From the NCBI RefSeq assembly GCF_014196305.1, contig NZ_JACIDJ010000009.1:23687-87686 (forward strand): 64,000 nt of DNA, given 5' to 3'. This DNA is from Roseococcus suduntuyensis. GTDB lineage: Bacteria; Pseudomonadota; Alphaproteobacteria; Acetobacterales; Acetobacteraceae. The position numbers were made by a program, and so were the translations under genes. The notes beneath the pieces are model-generated. The model did no database searches, was not told the DNA's origin, and worked only from the letters and a program-made list of their open reading frames with translations. This document shows, one piece after another, positions 55,639 through 64,000 of this stretch (positions are counted from its first letter, which is position 1; each line of letters starts with the position of its first letter).

Positions 55639-56475
55639 TTGATCACGGGCAAGGCCAGGCTGGCGGGGGTGGCGGGGTGGCCCGTTTCGCATTCGCGCTC
55701 ACCCCGCATGCACAATCACTGGATTGCGGCGCATGGGCTGGATGCCGCCTATGTCCCGCTCGCCATCCCGCCCGAGCACTTCGCCGAATGCGTCCGCGCG
55801 CTGGCCGCCTGCGGGTTTCGCGGCATGAACGTCACCATCCCGCACAAGGAAGCCGCCTTCGCCCTGTGTGACGAGGTGACGCCCCGCGCCCGCCGCGCCG
55901 GCGCCGTGAACACGCTGGTCTTCACGGAAGGCCGCATCACGGGCGATTGCACCGATGGCTTTGGCTTCCTCGCCTCGCTGGGGGGCCATGACGCCGCCTC
56001 GGGCCCGGCCGTGGTGCTGGGCGCGGGCGGGGCGGCGCGGGCCATCGCGGCCGCGCTGCTCGACGCCGGGGCGCCGCGCGTCACGCTGGTGAACCGCTCC
56101 CGCGCACGGGCCGAGGCTTTGGCGGCAGCATTGGGTGGCCCGGTGGACGTGGCCGAACGCCCGCCGCTGGAGGACGCCGCCCTGCTGGTGAACGCGACCA
56201 GCCTCGGCATGGCCGGCCAGCCGCCGTTGGAGCTGGACCTCGCCCCGCTGCCGCCCCACGCCCTGGTGGCCGACATCGTCTATGTGCCGCTGGAAACCCC
56301 CTTGCTCGCCGCCGCCCGCGCGCGCGGCCTGCGTGCCGTGGGTGGCCTCGGCATGCTGCTGCACCAGGCGCGGCCAGGCTTCGAGGCCTGGTTCGGCGTG
56401 CTGCCCGAGGTGGACCAGGCGCTGTTCGACATGCTGGCGGCGGATATCCCCCCCCCGATGAAGGCCCATACATGA
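55639..56475 (+). CDS. aroE: Shikimate dehydrogenase (NADP+)
   Basis: Reduces 3-dehydroshikimate in aromatic amino-acid synthesis. The 278 residues show the shikimate-binding GWPVSHSRSPRMHN, GMNVTIPHKE with the catalytic lysine, GRITGDCTDGFGF with the catalytic aspartate, and the NADP loop VVLGAGGAARAIAAALL with NRSRARAEAL. The start is TTG (55639-55641) with GGGAGG five bases upstream; no ATG or GTG is near the conserved N-terminus. It overlaps coaE by four bases. Confidence 0.94.
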   Translation: MITGKARLAGVAGWPVSHSRSPRMHNHWIAAHGLDAAYVPLAIPPEHFAECVRALAACGFRGMNVTIPHKEAAFALCDEVTPRARRAGAVNTLVFTEGRITGDCTDGFGFLASLGGHDAASGPAVVLGAGGAARAIAAALLDAGAPRVTLVNRSRARAEALAAALGGPVDVAERPPLEDAALLVNATSLGMAGQPPLELDLAPLPPHALVADIVYVPLETPLLAAARARGLRAVGGLGMLLHQARPGFEAWFGVLPEVDQALFDMLAADIPPPMKAHT

Positions 56476-57059
56476 AAATCTGGGGCCTCACCGGCAGCAT
56501 CGGCATGGGCAAATCCACCGCCGCTGCCGCCTTCCGCCGCCTGCGCGTGCCGGTCTTCGACGCCGATGCCGCCGTGCATGCGCTGCAAGGCCCGCGCGGC
56601 CGCGCCGTGCGCCCCATCGAGGCCGAATTCCCCGGCACCACCGGCCCGGCCGGCGTGAACCGCGAGGCGCTTCGCCGCGCCGTGCTCGGCAACCCCGCCG
56701 CGCTGACCCGGCTGGAGCGCATCGTCCACCCGCTGGTGCGCGACGAGCAGCGCCGCTTCCTGGCCCGCGCCCGCGCGCGGGGGGCGTCGCTGGTGGTGCT
56801 GGACATCCCGCTGCTGTTCGAGACGCGGCGGGATCTGCGAGAGTTCGACGCCATCCTGGTCGTTTCCGCCCCCGCCCGCGTGCAGCGCGCCCGCGTGCTG
56901 GCGCGCGGCGGGATGACGCCGGAAAGGCTCGACGCCATCCTCGCCCGCCAGATGCCCGACGCCCAGAAGCGTGCCCGCGCCACCCATGTCATCCGCACCG
57001 GCCTGTCGCGCCACCATGCCCAGGCCGCGGTGCGGCGCCTCGTGAAGGATGCGCGATGA
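56472..57059 (+). CDS. coaE: Dephospho-CoA kinase
   Basis: Final step of coenzyme A synthesis. The 195-residue kinase has the P-loop GLTGSIGMGKST at residues 5-16, FDADAAVHAL, and LDIPLLFETRRD. It overlaps both neighbours by four bases (ATGA), forming aroE-coaE-dnaQ, a block conserved in alphaproteobacteria. Confidence 0.96.
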   Translation: MKIWGLTGSIGMGKSTAAAAFRRLRVPVFDADAAVHALQGPRGRAVRPIEAEFPGTTGPAGVNREALRRAVLGNPAALTRLERIVHPLVRDEQRRFLARARARGASLVVLDIPLLFETRRDLREFDAILVVSAPARVQRARVLARGGMTPERLDAILARQMPDAQKRARATHVIRTGLSRHHAQAAVRRLVKDAR

Positions 57060-57736
57060 GGGAGATCATCCTCGACACCGAGACCACCGGCTTCGAGCCC
57101 AGCGAGGGCCACCGCGTCATCGAGGTGGCGGCCATCGAGGTGGTGAACCTGCTGCCCACGGGCCGCTTCTACCACGCCATCATCGACCCGCAGCGCGACG
57201 TGCCGCCCGAGGCCTCGCGCATCCATGGCTTCACCCGCGCGGACCTGGAGGGCAAGCCGCTCTTCGCCGCGCAGATGGACGCCATGCTGGCCTTCCTGGG
57301 CGACAGCCCCATCGTCGCCCACAACGCGCCCTTCGACTTCAAGCACCTGGACGCCGAGCTGGTGCGCGCCGGCCGCCCGCCGCTCGACGCCACGCGGATG
57401 GTGGACAGCCTGGCGCTGGCCCGCGAGCGCTTCCCCGGCGCCCCCAACAGCCTGGACGCGCTGTGCCGCCGCTTCGAAATTGATCTCAGCGAGCGCACCA
57501 CCCACAACGCGCTGCTGGACGTGCGGCTCCTGTCCCAGGTCTATCTGGAACTGCGCGGCGGGCGGCAACTTGGCCTGACGCTTGGCGCGGCACCCTTCGC
57601 GTCGGCCGCGCTGGTGCAGGCCACCGAGGCGGCGGCCCCGCGCACGCCCCGCCCCATGCGGGTGCCGGAGGAGCGCGCGGCGGCGCATGCGGCCTTCCTG
57701 GACAAGCTCAAGGACCCTCTCTGGAATCGCCTCTGA
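57056..57736 (+). CDS. dnaQ: DNA polymerase III epsilon subunit (proofreading exonuclease)
   Basis: The 226-residue 3'-5' exonuclease that proofreads for the replicative polymerase. The DEDDh motifs are ILDTETTGFEP (Exo I), IVAHNAPFDFKHLD (Exo II) and THNALLDVRLLSQVY (Exo III). A C-terminal segment for binding the polymerase follows. The last 29 bases overlap the convergent sugar-transferase gene. Confidence 0.95.
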   Translation: MREIILDTETTGFEPSEGHRVIEVAAIEVVNLLPTGRFYHAIIDPQRDVPPEASRIHGFTRADLEGKPLFAAQMDAMLAFLGDSPIVAHNAPFDFKHLDAELVRAGRPPLDATRMVDSLALARERFPGAPNSLDALCRRFEIDLSERTTHNALLDVRLLSQVYLELRGGRQLGLTLGAAPFASAALVQATEAAAPRTPRPMRVPEERAAAHAAFLDKLKDPLWNRL

Positions 57737-58322
57737 AGCCTTTGCCTTCGAAGGGGGGCATCGTGGCGTGGCCCTCGGCCGCCACGCCGCGGCCGCGCAG
57801 CAGCACAGCCGCGCAGCGCAGGATGATGACGGCATCGCCCCAGGCCGTGACGCGGGCGGCATAGCGCGCATCCCATTCCAGCCTTTCCTCCCAGGGCACG
57901 GCATTGCGGCCCATGGATTGCGCCAGGCCGCACAGACCCGGGCGCACGCGAAGCCGTTCCGCCTGGCGGGGGGTGTAGCGGGGGGTATAGGCGGGGGGCA
58001 GGGGGCGCGGGCCCACCAGGCTCATCTCGCCGCGCAGCACGTTCACCAGCTGAGGCAGCTCGTCCAGCGCCGTGGCGCGCAGGGCGCGGCCGAGCGGCGT
58101 CAGGCGCTCGGCATCACTGCCGGGGCCATCGCGCATGCTGCGGAACTTCCACAGGGTGAAGGGCATGCCGCCCCGCCCCGCGCGCTCCTGCCGGAACAGC
58201 ACGGGCCGGCCCAGCCGCCACCAGACCAGCAGGGCCACCCCCGCCAGGACCGGCGACAGCAACAACAGCAGCAGCGCCGCCCCCGCCACATCGAGCAGCC
58301 GCTTGCCGCCCGCGCTATACAT
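57708..58322 (-). CDS. Initiating sugar transferase (undecaprenyl-phosphate glycosyl-1-phosphate transferase type)
   Basis: A 204-residue bacterial sugar transferase of the WbaP/ExoY C-terminal type, which places the first sugar-phosphate on undecaprenyl phosphate. One membrane helix (about residues 9-34: KRLLDVAGAALLLLLLSPVL) precedes the catalytic domain: GMPFTLWKFRSM, TALDELPQLVNVLRGEMSLVGPRPL and VRPGLCGLAQ. It overlaps the convergent dnaQ end by 29 bases and the O-antigen ligase gene by 8. It is the last gene of the polysaccharide operon. The sugar it transfers is unknown. Confidence 0.92.
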   Translation of the reverse strand: MYSAGGKRLLDVAGAALLLLLLSPVLAGVALLVWWRLGRPVLFRQERAGRGGMPFTLWKFRSMRDGPGSDAERLTPLGRALRATALDELPQLVNVLRGEMSLVGPRPLPPAYTPRYTPRQAERLRVRPGLCGLAQSMGRNAVPWEERLEWDARYAARVTAWGDAVIILRCAAVLLRGRGVAAEGHATMPPFEGKGFRGDSREGP

Positions 58323-59532
58323 GGCGGGGCAGGGCGTGGCGCGCCCGCGCCTCCACCCCCAGCGAGAGGGCGAGGCCCAGGGTGAACCACACCATCCGGT
58401 TGCCCAGATCGGTCGAGACCATGGCCGAAAGCGCCACCGGCAACCCTATGGCGAAGACTTCCGCTGCCCGCACCGGCGCCACCCGCAAGGCCAGCCGCAG
58501 CGCCACGCCGGTAGCGCCGAGGAAGGTGAGGCCCCAGAGCAGCAGCCCGACGGCGCCGCCCTCGACGAGCGCCTCCAGCGCGTGGTTGTGCGGGTGCAGC
58601 CCGCGATCGAGCCCCACCCCGATGGCCGGCGGGAAGCCGCCGGGACCCAGCCCAGCCCAGCCGCCCAGCCGCCAGGCCTCGGTCCAGAGCTGCCCGCGGG
58701 CGCTGTCCAGCGCGGGGCCGGGCCGCAGCAGCCGTTCCAGCGTGGCCAGCTGGTCGGAGAGCGCCGGCAGCACCCAGAGCGCGGCCAGCCCCGTGCCCCC
58801 CGCCACGCCTACCGCCCCCAGCCAGAGCGCCGCGGCGCCGAGCCGCCCCTGCAACAGGAACAGCAGCGCCGGCCCCGCCGCCACGGAGACGAGCAAGGCC
58901 AGGAAGGCGGCCCGCCCCCCCGGCAGCAGCGCCAGCGCGCCCAGCAGCAGCAGCACCAGCCCCCAGCCGATCCGTGCCCGGCCCGTCGCCTGGGTGACGC
59001 GCAGCGCCACCAGCCCGCCCGCGCAGGCCAGTGCCAGCCCCACGATCTGATAGGCGACGCGCAGCCGCGTGGGGTCGCGCCCCACCTCGCCGCCCAGCAC
59101 CAGGCTGCCGCGCCAGAGCCCCAGCGCCACCGACAGCCCCACCACCAGCCCGATCCCGATGGTCGCCGCCATGAAGCCCGCCCGCGCGCGCGCATCGGCG
59201 CCCAGCAGCATTCCGGCCGCCAGCATCAGCGGCCCCAGCAGCAGGATGTCGCGCAGGCGTTCGGTGGCGCTGGCGGGCCAGGGGCTCCAGGCCGAGGCCA
59301 CCACCCACCACAGCCAGAGCAGCCCGCAGCCCAGCAAGGGCGGGCCAAGCCAGGGCGAGAGCGCCACCTCGCGCGCCGCCAGCAGCAGCACCAGCCCCGC
59401 CACCGTCGCGGCCAGGCCCAGCACGGTCAGGTCAATGGGCAGCTGTGCCAGCGGTTCCACCGCCTTCAGCGCGCCGGCGAAGTGCATCACCGCCCCCGCC
59501 AGCCCCGCGAAGAGGGCGAGGCCCGCGCTCAT
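58315..59532 (-). CDS. O-antigen ligase/polymerase family membrane protein (Wzy-like)
   Basis: A 405-residue integral membrane protein with about 10-12 hydrophobic segments. A larger loop contains the Wzy_C signature LHPHNHALEALVEGGAVGL near residue 310, typical of O-antigen polymerases and WaaL-type ligases, which cannot be told apart by sequence alone. Within a locus with an initiating transferase and a Wzz-like protein, polymerisation of a repeat-unit polysaccharide is the more likely job. It overlaps both neighbouring genes by a few bases. Confidence 0.87.
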   Translation of the reverse strand: MSAGLALFAGLAGAVMHFAGALKAVEPLAQLPIDLTVLGLAATVAGLVLLLAAREVALSPWLGPPLLGCGLLWLWWVVASAWSPWPASATERLRDILLLGPLMLAAGMLLGADARARAGFMAATIGIGLVVGLSVALGLWRGSLVLGGEVGRDPTRLRVAYQIVGLALACAGGLVALRVTQATGRARIGWGLVLLLLGALALLPGGRAAFLALLVSVAAGPALLFLLQGRLGAAALWLGAVGVAGGTGLAALWVLPALSDQLATLERLLRPGPALDSARGQLWTEAWRLGGWAGLGPGGFPPAIGVGLDRGLHPHNHALEALVEGGAVGLLLWGLTFLGATGVALRLALRVAPVRAAEVFAIGLPVALSAMVSTDLGNRMVWFTLGLALSLGVEARARHALPRHV

Positions 59533-60452
59533 CCCGCGCGGTCGGCGCGGCCGCGCGTCAGCACGGGTTCGCGCCGCAGGACGGGGCCGGGTGGCCAGGT
59601 GGCGAGGTTGGGCGCGGGGCGTGGGGCCGGCCCGCGCAGCAGCAGCAGCGCCGTGGCCCCCAGCAACCCGGCCAGCGTGACGCCCACCGCCAGCAGCGCC
59701 AGCAGCAGCGGCCGGTTGGGCACGGAGGGCCGCAGCGCGGCGGCGGCCGGTGAGACGAGGCGCGCCGCCGCCGCCTCATCCGCCGCCACCACCAGCGCCG
59801 CGCGCTGCTGCTGCGCCAGCAGTTCGTGCAGGGTGTTGCGGAGGAACAGGTCCTGCTCGGTGCGCAGCCGCGCCTCCAGCGCCAGGATGCGGCGCGAGGC
59901 GAGTTCGGCCAGCGTCTCGCGCACCCGCGCCTCGGCCGCGGCATGGATGCGCTCCAGCATCGCCAAGGCGAGCGCGCGGTCGCGGTGGACGAGGTCGAGT
60001 GTCCAGGTCACGGAGGTAAGCGAGGCGGTGGCCGCCAGGTTGCGCTCCAGATAGGCCTGCACGTCATCCACATCCGCCTCGATCCTGAAGCCGAGCCATT
60101 CCCGCACCGGCCCCAGCGGCGGCGCGGCGCGGCGTTCGGTGAGCGCGGCGAGGATGGGGGTGTCGCGCGCCACGGCCTGCGCCGTCTCGGGCGTGCGGAG
60201 TGCCGCGAGATAGACGGCGAAATTGCCGCCCGGCCGCTGGTCGAGCAGGGAGGGCTGGAGGAACGGCGCCGGCGTCAGCAGGGCGGAGGTGGCGATTCCG
60301 GTGGTCTCGGCCGGGGCCACGACCAGCCGCGCCACATGGCTTCGCGGCCAGAGCCAGACGAGTGTCGCCAGCAGGACATAGCTGATCGCGCCCAGGAGGA
60401 GTAACCGCCTGCGCCAACGCCAAAGCCCCCGGAGCACATCATCCAGGCCCAC
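59529..60452 (-). CDS. Wzz-like polysaccharide chain-length/co-polymerase protein
   Basis: A 307-residue inner-membrane protein with helices near residues 16-38 (LLLLGAISYVLLATLVWLW) and 250-275 (LLLALLAVGVTLAGLLGATA). Between them lies a periplasmic helical region rich in Arg/Glu/Leu (LASRRILALEARLRTEQDLF), the shape of Wzz/PCP proteins. No Walker motifs follow the second helix, so it lacks the tyrosine-kinase domain of Wzc. The N-terminus is uncertain: I chose GTG at the complement of 60450-60452 (VGLDDVLRGLWRW). It overlaps the Wzy-like gene by four bases. Confidence 0.8.
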   Translation of the reverse strand: MGLDDVLRGLWRWRRRLLLLGAISYVLLATLVWLWPRSHVARLVVAPAETTGIATSALLTPAPFLQPSLLDQRPGGNFAVYLAALRTPETAQAVARDTPILAALTERRAAPPLGPVREWLGFRIEADVDDVQAYLERNLAATASLTSVTWTLDLVHRDRALALAMLERIHAAAEARVRETLAELASRRILALEARLRTEQDLFLRNTLHELLAQQQRAALVVAADEAAAARLVSPAAAALRPSVPNRPLLLALLAVGVTLAGLLGATALLLLRGPAPRPAPNLATWPPGPVLRREPVLTRGRADRAG

Positions 60453-60532
60453 AATACCCCGTCCAGGCCGGGTGGCCCGACCAACCTGGGGTGAAATAAC
60501 TCCATTCGCTAAGGTAAATGCAACCGAAAGCT

Positions 60533-62086
60533 TCAGGGCAGGGTGATGCGGGTCTCGATCCGGGCGGGGCCGGGGCCCAGCACCACCTCCAGCACCGGGG
60601 CGGGCGAGGCCTGGCCATAGGCGAGGCTCTCCTCGCCCATCACCAGGCGGTGGCGGAGCGGCTGGTCGGCCGTGACCTCGATGCGCGCCAGGGGGCTGGC
60701 CACGCCCGCCTCTGTTGCCTGCCACTCGCCGGGGGCGAGGCGCCAGCGCAGCACGGCCTCCCGGTGGGGGCCCGCGATGGCGTCGCGCACCGTCCAGACC
60801 CGGCCCTCGGCCGTGACCTCGCGCGCATGGCGGCGGCCGCGATGGTCGCGCATCCAGCCGCCATCGGGCAGCGGCCCGGTGCGGGGCCAGCGGGCGAAGA
60901 GGAAGGTGCCGACGCGCGGCATCTGGTCCTCGCCGTCGAAGCCGATGGTGTTGTGGGCGGCCGTGCCCTGGAAGGTGGCGGCGCGGGCGGGGTCGGCCGG
61001 GTTGTAGGCGAAGCTGCCGCCATCGCGCAGCAGGTTCACCGGCCCGTCCCAGAGGTCGAGGTGCAGCAGGTCCGCATGGCCCGGGCGAAAGCGCAGCGGG
61101 CCGGTGCGGAGGATGGCGCGCGCCCCCGCCTCGCTGCGGCCGAGGAAGCCCTGGCTTCGCCACTGTGCCTCCCGGAACAGGGGCGATTCGGGGCGGGGCA
61201 GGCCCAGCGCCGCGCAGCCGGGGTCATCGGGGAAGCCTGCCGTGGCGTCGCAGAACATGCGGGCCGCGCGTTCCACGCTGCCGCGCGCGTCATCGGGCCC
61301 GCAGCCCGAGAGGTCGGCCACGCAGCTTCCATCCTGGTGGCCGATGCGGGGCAGGGCGCCCGTCTGCCGGCAGGTGAGGCGATCCAGCCAGTCGGTCGCG
61401 GCCCCCAGCCGGCCGCGCGCCTCGGGCGAGAGCGGCGGGCCGCCCATGCGCATCCGCAGCCATTCGGTGATGGCGGCCACGTCCAGCATCATGCGGTGAT
61501 AGGCGGGGCTCGCCTGGGCGAAGCTGCCATCGGGGTGGACGAGGCGCGCCACCGAGGCCTCGAAGCGCCGCGCCCCGCGCGCGGCCATGGTGGCGTCACC
61601 GAGGCTGAGGCCGCACAGCATCAGCCCCGCGGCCTCGCTGATCGGGTGGTTATTGTCCTGCGCCAGGGCATAGGCGGGGTTGGCCGCGATGCGCCGGGCA
61701 AGTGCCGTCACCACCTCGGCCGGTGCCGCCACGCGGCCGATCTGCGCGGCCAGCAGCAGGTGCAGCGCCCGCAGCGCCGCCTCCTGCCCGCACAGCCAGA
61801 GGGGGCCGCGAAAAGGCGGATGGGCCAGCAGCCAGGCGCGGGCCTCCTCCATGGCGTGCGCGCCCTCGCCGGCCAGCGCCAGGGCGGGCAGCCCGGCCCA
61901 GCGGTGCGCCTCCCACAGGGGCCGCAAATCCTCCTCGCCCAGGGTGTCGGTGTGGGTGAGGCCGGGCAGGGCACGCCGCAGCCGACGTCGCGCCCATGGC
62001 CCCCGGCCCAGCAGCGCCAGCGCGACGGGCCTGAGGCCCAGCTGCCGCGCGGCGCTCAATCTCAGGAACCAGAGGGATTGCGACAT
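60533..62086 (-). CDS. Heparinase II/III-family polysaccharide lyase-like protein
   Basis: A 517-residue protein with an N-terminal alpha/alpha-toroid region (NNHPISEAAGLMLCGL near residue 147, SFAQASPAYHRMMLDV) and a C-terminal beta-sandwich region (HADLLHLDLWDGPVNLLRDGG, TAAHNTIGFDGEDQM), as in bacterial heparinase II/III-like proteins encoded in capsule and exopolysaccharide loci. It may trim or degrade the polysaccharide during export. No clear signal peptide is visible with this start (MSQSLWFLRL); a start further upstream is possible. It is divergent from the SLBB export gene. Confidence 0.82.
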   Translation of the reverse strand: MSQSLWFLRLSAARQLGLRPVALALLGRGPWARRRLRRALPGLTHTDTLGEEDLRPLWEAHRWAGLPALALAGEGAHAMEEARAWLLAHPPFRGPLWLCGQEAALRALHLLLAAQIGRVAAPAEVVTALARRIAANPAYALAQDNNHPISEAAGLMLCGLSLGDATMAARGARRFEASVARLVHPDGSFAQASPAYHRMMLDVAAITEWLRMRMGGPPLSPEARGRLGAATDWLDRLTCRQTGALPRIGHQDGSCVADLSGCGPDDARGSVERAARMFCDATAGFPDDPGCAALGLPRPESPLFREAQWRSQGFLGRSEAGARAILRTGPLRFRPGHADLLHLDLWDGPVNLLRDGGSFAYNPADPARAATFQGTAAHNTIGFDGEDQMPRVGTFLFARWPRTGPLPDGGWMRDHRGRRHAREVTAEGRVWTVRDAIAGPHREAVLRWRLAPGEWQATEAGVASPLARIEVTADQPLRHRLVMGEESLAYGQASPAPVLEVVLGPGPARIETRITLP

Positions 62087-62171
62087 GGGCCGGCGAAAGG
62101 CGCGCGCGAAGGTTGCATCAGGTATCAATTTCCATGCAAGAATTGCCCTTAACAGGAAAGAAAGTGTTGTC

Positions 62172-64000
62172 GTGTCACCCTTCAGGTTCACCGTTTTTGG
62201 GACATGGCTTCTTCTTAACCTGATATGGGGGGTTTCGGCACCTGTCATCGCGCAATCCGCGCTGGTGGGCCCGCCCAGCCTGCCCCCGAACTTGTCCGCG
62301 CCGCTGCCGCAGACCTTGCCGGGCGGCGCGCCCATACCTGGCCTGCCGCCGGCCGCGCAGCAGGAGATTTTGCAACGCCTGCTCGATGCCGGGGCCGGGC
62401 GGAGCATGGGGGGCGCACCGCCGCCGCAGGGCTTGGCCCCCGCCATGCCGCGCGGCACCGCGCCGCCCGCCACCCTGCCGCCCGCCACCCTGGCGCCCGC
62501 CTGGACCCAGGCACCCGCCCCCGTCGCACCCGTCCAGGCGGAGACGCCCTTCTCGCCCGTCGAGCAGTTCTTCGCCGGCCGCCTGACCACGCCGCTGCGG
62601 CAATTCGGCTATGACAGCTTCGCCGCCGGCCCGCCCGGCACGCCCGGCTTCGGCGCCACTCCGGATGACTACGTCATCGGCCGCGACGACGAGGTCATCA
62701 TCGCCTTCCGTGGCCGCGCCCGCAGCACCCTGAACCTGCGCGTGACGCGCGAGGGCATGCTGATCCTGCCCGACCTCCTGCCCATTGTCGCCGCGGGCCG
62801 CACCCTGCGGGATCTGCGGGGTGAACTGGAATCCCGCGCCCAGCGCGAACTCCAGGGCAGCGAGGTCTTTGTCACCCTCGGCCAGATGCGCCAGGTGACG
62901 GTCTTCGTGGGGGGAGAGGTGGGGCGGCCGGGTGTGGTCACGCTCTCGCCGCTCGGCAATGTGCTGGATGCGCTGGTGGCGGCGGGCGGCGTGCGGCCCA
63001 CCGGCACGCTGCGCAACATCCGCGTGGAGGGGGGCCAAGGGCGGCGCCGGGTGGACCTCTACCCCGTCATCGCGGGCGAGGGCGAGCCGCCCGATCTCTC
63101 GCTGCGCGAGGGCGAGCGCATCCTGGTGCCCCCCATCGGCGGCGTGGTGGCGCTCGGCGGCGAGGTGGCGCGCCCTGCCATCTATGAACTGCCGGCAGGT
63201 GCGGCCAGCGCGCCGCTGGGCGAGATGCTGCGCTTCGCCGGTGACGCGCTGCGCCCCGCCGGTAACCGCTATCTGCTGGAAACCACCGACCCCGAGGGCC
63301 GCCGCGCCTTCCGCGAGATCGGGCTGGCCAGCCCCCTGCGCCGCGGCGATGCGCTGCTGGTGCAGCCGGGTTCGGACGTGCAGTCGCAGCAACTGCGCCT
63401 CTCGGGCCATGTGGTGCAGCCCACCACGCGCGCGCTGGGCGGGCGGGGGGCCACTTTGCGCGGGCTGCTGACGGATTCGCGCATGGTCCGACCCGACCCC
63501 TATGCGCGCATGGGCGTGATTCAGCGGGTGGACCCGCGCACGCGCGGCCGGCGCTTCCAGCCCTTCGACCTCGCCGCCGTGCTGCAAGGCCGGGCCAACC
63601 TGCCGCTGGCGGAGGGCGACGAGGTGATCATCATCTCGATGGCCGACATCGCCTGGCTGGCCAGCCCTTCCGTGCAGCGGGCGCTGCGGGGCGAGGTGGG
63701 CGGCGCCGTCCCCGCCCCCGGCCTGCCGGTGGCGCTGCCCCAGCCGCGCGGGGGCTCGGGCTTCGCCAGCCCGCCTGTGCCGGAGCCGCAACCCGGGCTC
63801 GAATGCCCGGCGCTGACGCAGCTGGCCGTCGCCGCGCGCTCCTCGCCGCAGCGCTTCGCCCACGCGCGGGTGGCGGGCTTCCCGGACATCGGCGCCACGC
63901 CCTGTCCGCAGCTCTTCCTCGACCACCCGGCGCTGCTGCCCTTCCTGCTGGACCAATCCGTGCTGCTCTCGGGCGAGGCGGGGCTGCCCGGCCTCTATCC
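62172..64000 (+). CDS. SLBB-domain polysaccharide export protein (Wza-like), cut by the right edge
   Basis: At least 609 residues are visible with no stop before the window ends. The GTG at 62172 gives a signal peptide (FRFTVFGTWLLLNLIWGVSAPVIAQS), then a Pro/Ala-rich linker to about residue 130. A polysaccharide-export domain (DDYVIGRDDEVIIAFRGRA, ITREGMLILP-like VTREGMLILPDL) and repeated SLBB domains follow (VTVFVGGEVGRPGVVTLSPL, VVALGGEVARPAIYELPAG, LRLSGHVVQPTTRAL). It probably forms the outer-membrane export channel of the locus. The region before it (62087-62171) is AT-richer and should hold the divergent promoters. Confidence 0.9.
   Translation, partial: MSPFRFTVFGTWLLLNLIWGVSAPVIAQSALVGPPSLPPNLSAPLPQTLPGGAPIPGLPPAAQQEILQRLLDAGAGRSMGGAPPPQGLAPAMPRGTAPPATLPPATLAPAWTQAPAPVAPVQAETPFSPVEQFFAGRLTTPLRQFGYDSFAAGPPGTPGFGATPDDYVIGRDDEVIIAFRGRARSTLNLRVTREGMLILPDLLPIVAAGRTLRDLRGELESRAQRELQGSEVFVTLGQMRQVTVFVGGEVGRPGVVTLSPLGNVLDALVAAGGVRPTGTLRNIRVEGGQGRRRVDLYPVIAGEGEPPDLSLREGERILVPPIGGVVALGGEVARPAIYELPAGAASAPLGEMLRFAGDALRPAGNRYLLETTDPEGRRAFREIGLASPLRRGDALLVQPGSDVQSQQLRLSGHVVQPTTRALGGRGATLRGLLTDSRMVRPDPYARMGVIQRVDPRTRGRRFQPFDLAAVLQGRANLPLAEGDEVIIISMADIAWLASPSVQRALRGEVGGAVPAPGLPVALPQPRGGSGFASPPVPEPQPGLECPALTQLAVAARSSPQRFAHARVAGFPDIGATPCPQLFLDHPALLPFLLDQSVLLSGEAGLPGLY

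Noticed and set aside
57708-57736. Overlap of dnaQ and the sugar transferase as a frameshift or annotation error
   Set aside because: Both frames keep family sequence or plausible tails up to their stops; a 29-base convergent overlap is tolerable and no alternative start or stop removes it.

Overview
This window is a high-GC chromosomal segment from an alphaproteobacterium. The most likely home is the Rhodospirillales, family Acetobacteraceae (Roseomonas-like). That placement is an inference from gene order (ubiE/mutM/enoyl-CoA hydratase/rpsT/dnaA; DUF177-rpmF-plsX-fabH-ihfA-merR; xseB-ispA-dxs-tlyA), from orphan Bug-type solute receptors, and from very high G+C with GTG and TTG starts. I recognise 68 protein-coding genes, the last cut by the right edge. 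I see no rRNA, tRNA, CRISPR array, transposase, integrase or prophage gene. Almost everything looks like core chromosome.

Layout. 144-3374: rimI, tsaB, ftsX, ftsE on the minus strand, with a divergent zinc-ribbon membrane protein. 3552-6357: DoxX protein with its divergent LysR regulator, then a DUF2272 lipoprotein and a DUF2244 membrane protein. 6374-9278: nth, and dinB with a ROK sugar kinase. 9340-14859: TusA-like protein, histone-deacetylase-family enzyme, xseB, ispA, dxs, tlyA and an FKBP isomerase; the middle makes isoprenoid precursors. 14916-21112: uvrB, the opgG/opgH glucan operon and a PRC-barrel protein. 21162-24877: an XRE regulator, an 810-base AT-richer gap without a convincing gene, then wecB-wecC for UDP-ManNAcA. 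24990-32381: repeat lipoprotein, hydrolase, yajC, the trio DUF815 ATPase/PPOX flavoprotein/metallo-hydrolase, a Bug receptor, a PuuE-like deacetylase and rnd. 32533-42126: aspS, an EipB-like envelope protein, a flavin monooxygenase, an amidase, argF-argD, bamE and a second Bug receptor. 42337-46549: cytochrome bc1 chaperone, DUF177, rpmF, plsX, fabH, ihfA, merR. 46569-54210: a blue-light (LOV) hybrid histidine kinase behind apt, DUF2842, proC, dnaA, rpsT, an enoyl-CoA hydratase and mutM. 54276-57736: ubiE, a hotdog thioesterase, aroE, coaE, dnaQ. 57708-64000: a surface-polysaccharide locus (sugar transferase, O-antigen ligase/polymerase, Wzz-like protein, heparinase-like lyase, SLBB export protein) that continues past the edge.

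The most unusual content is between genes. Convergent gene ends carry a recurring palindromic element of about 45 bases. Its paired arms differ in sequence from locus to locus but remain complementary, while a GAAT loop and a TGA bulge are kept. It often begins directly at a TAG stop codon. At three gene ends (rimI, the zinc-ribbon gene, rnd) the unit holding the stop codon and hairpin is present in three tandem copies (53-, 57- and 29-base periods). The amidase/argF junction holds a nested inverted-repeat array including a perfect 22-bp stem. Other points are a mutM gene whose conserved N-terminus is preceded by ATT behind a perfect Shine-Dalgarno sequence, a complete LOV photosensor kinase with receiver and Hpt domains, and three upstream regions sharing GCAAC-N16/17-CGTT, close to the general-stress ECF promoter consensus of alphaproteobacteria.
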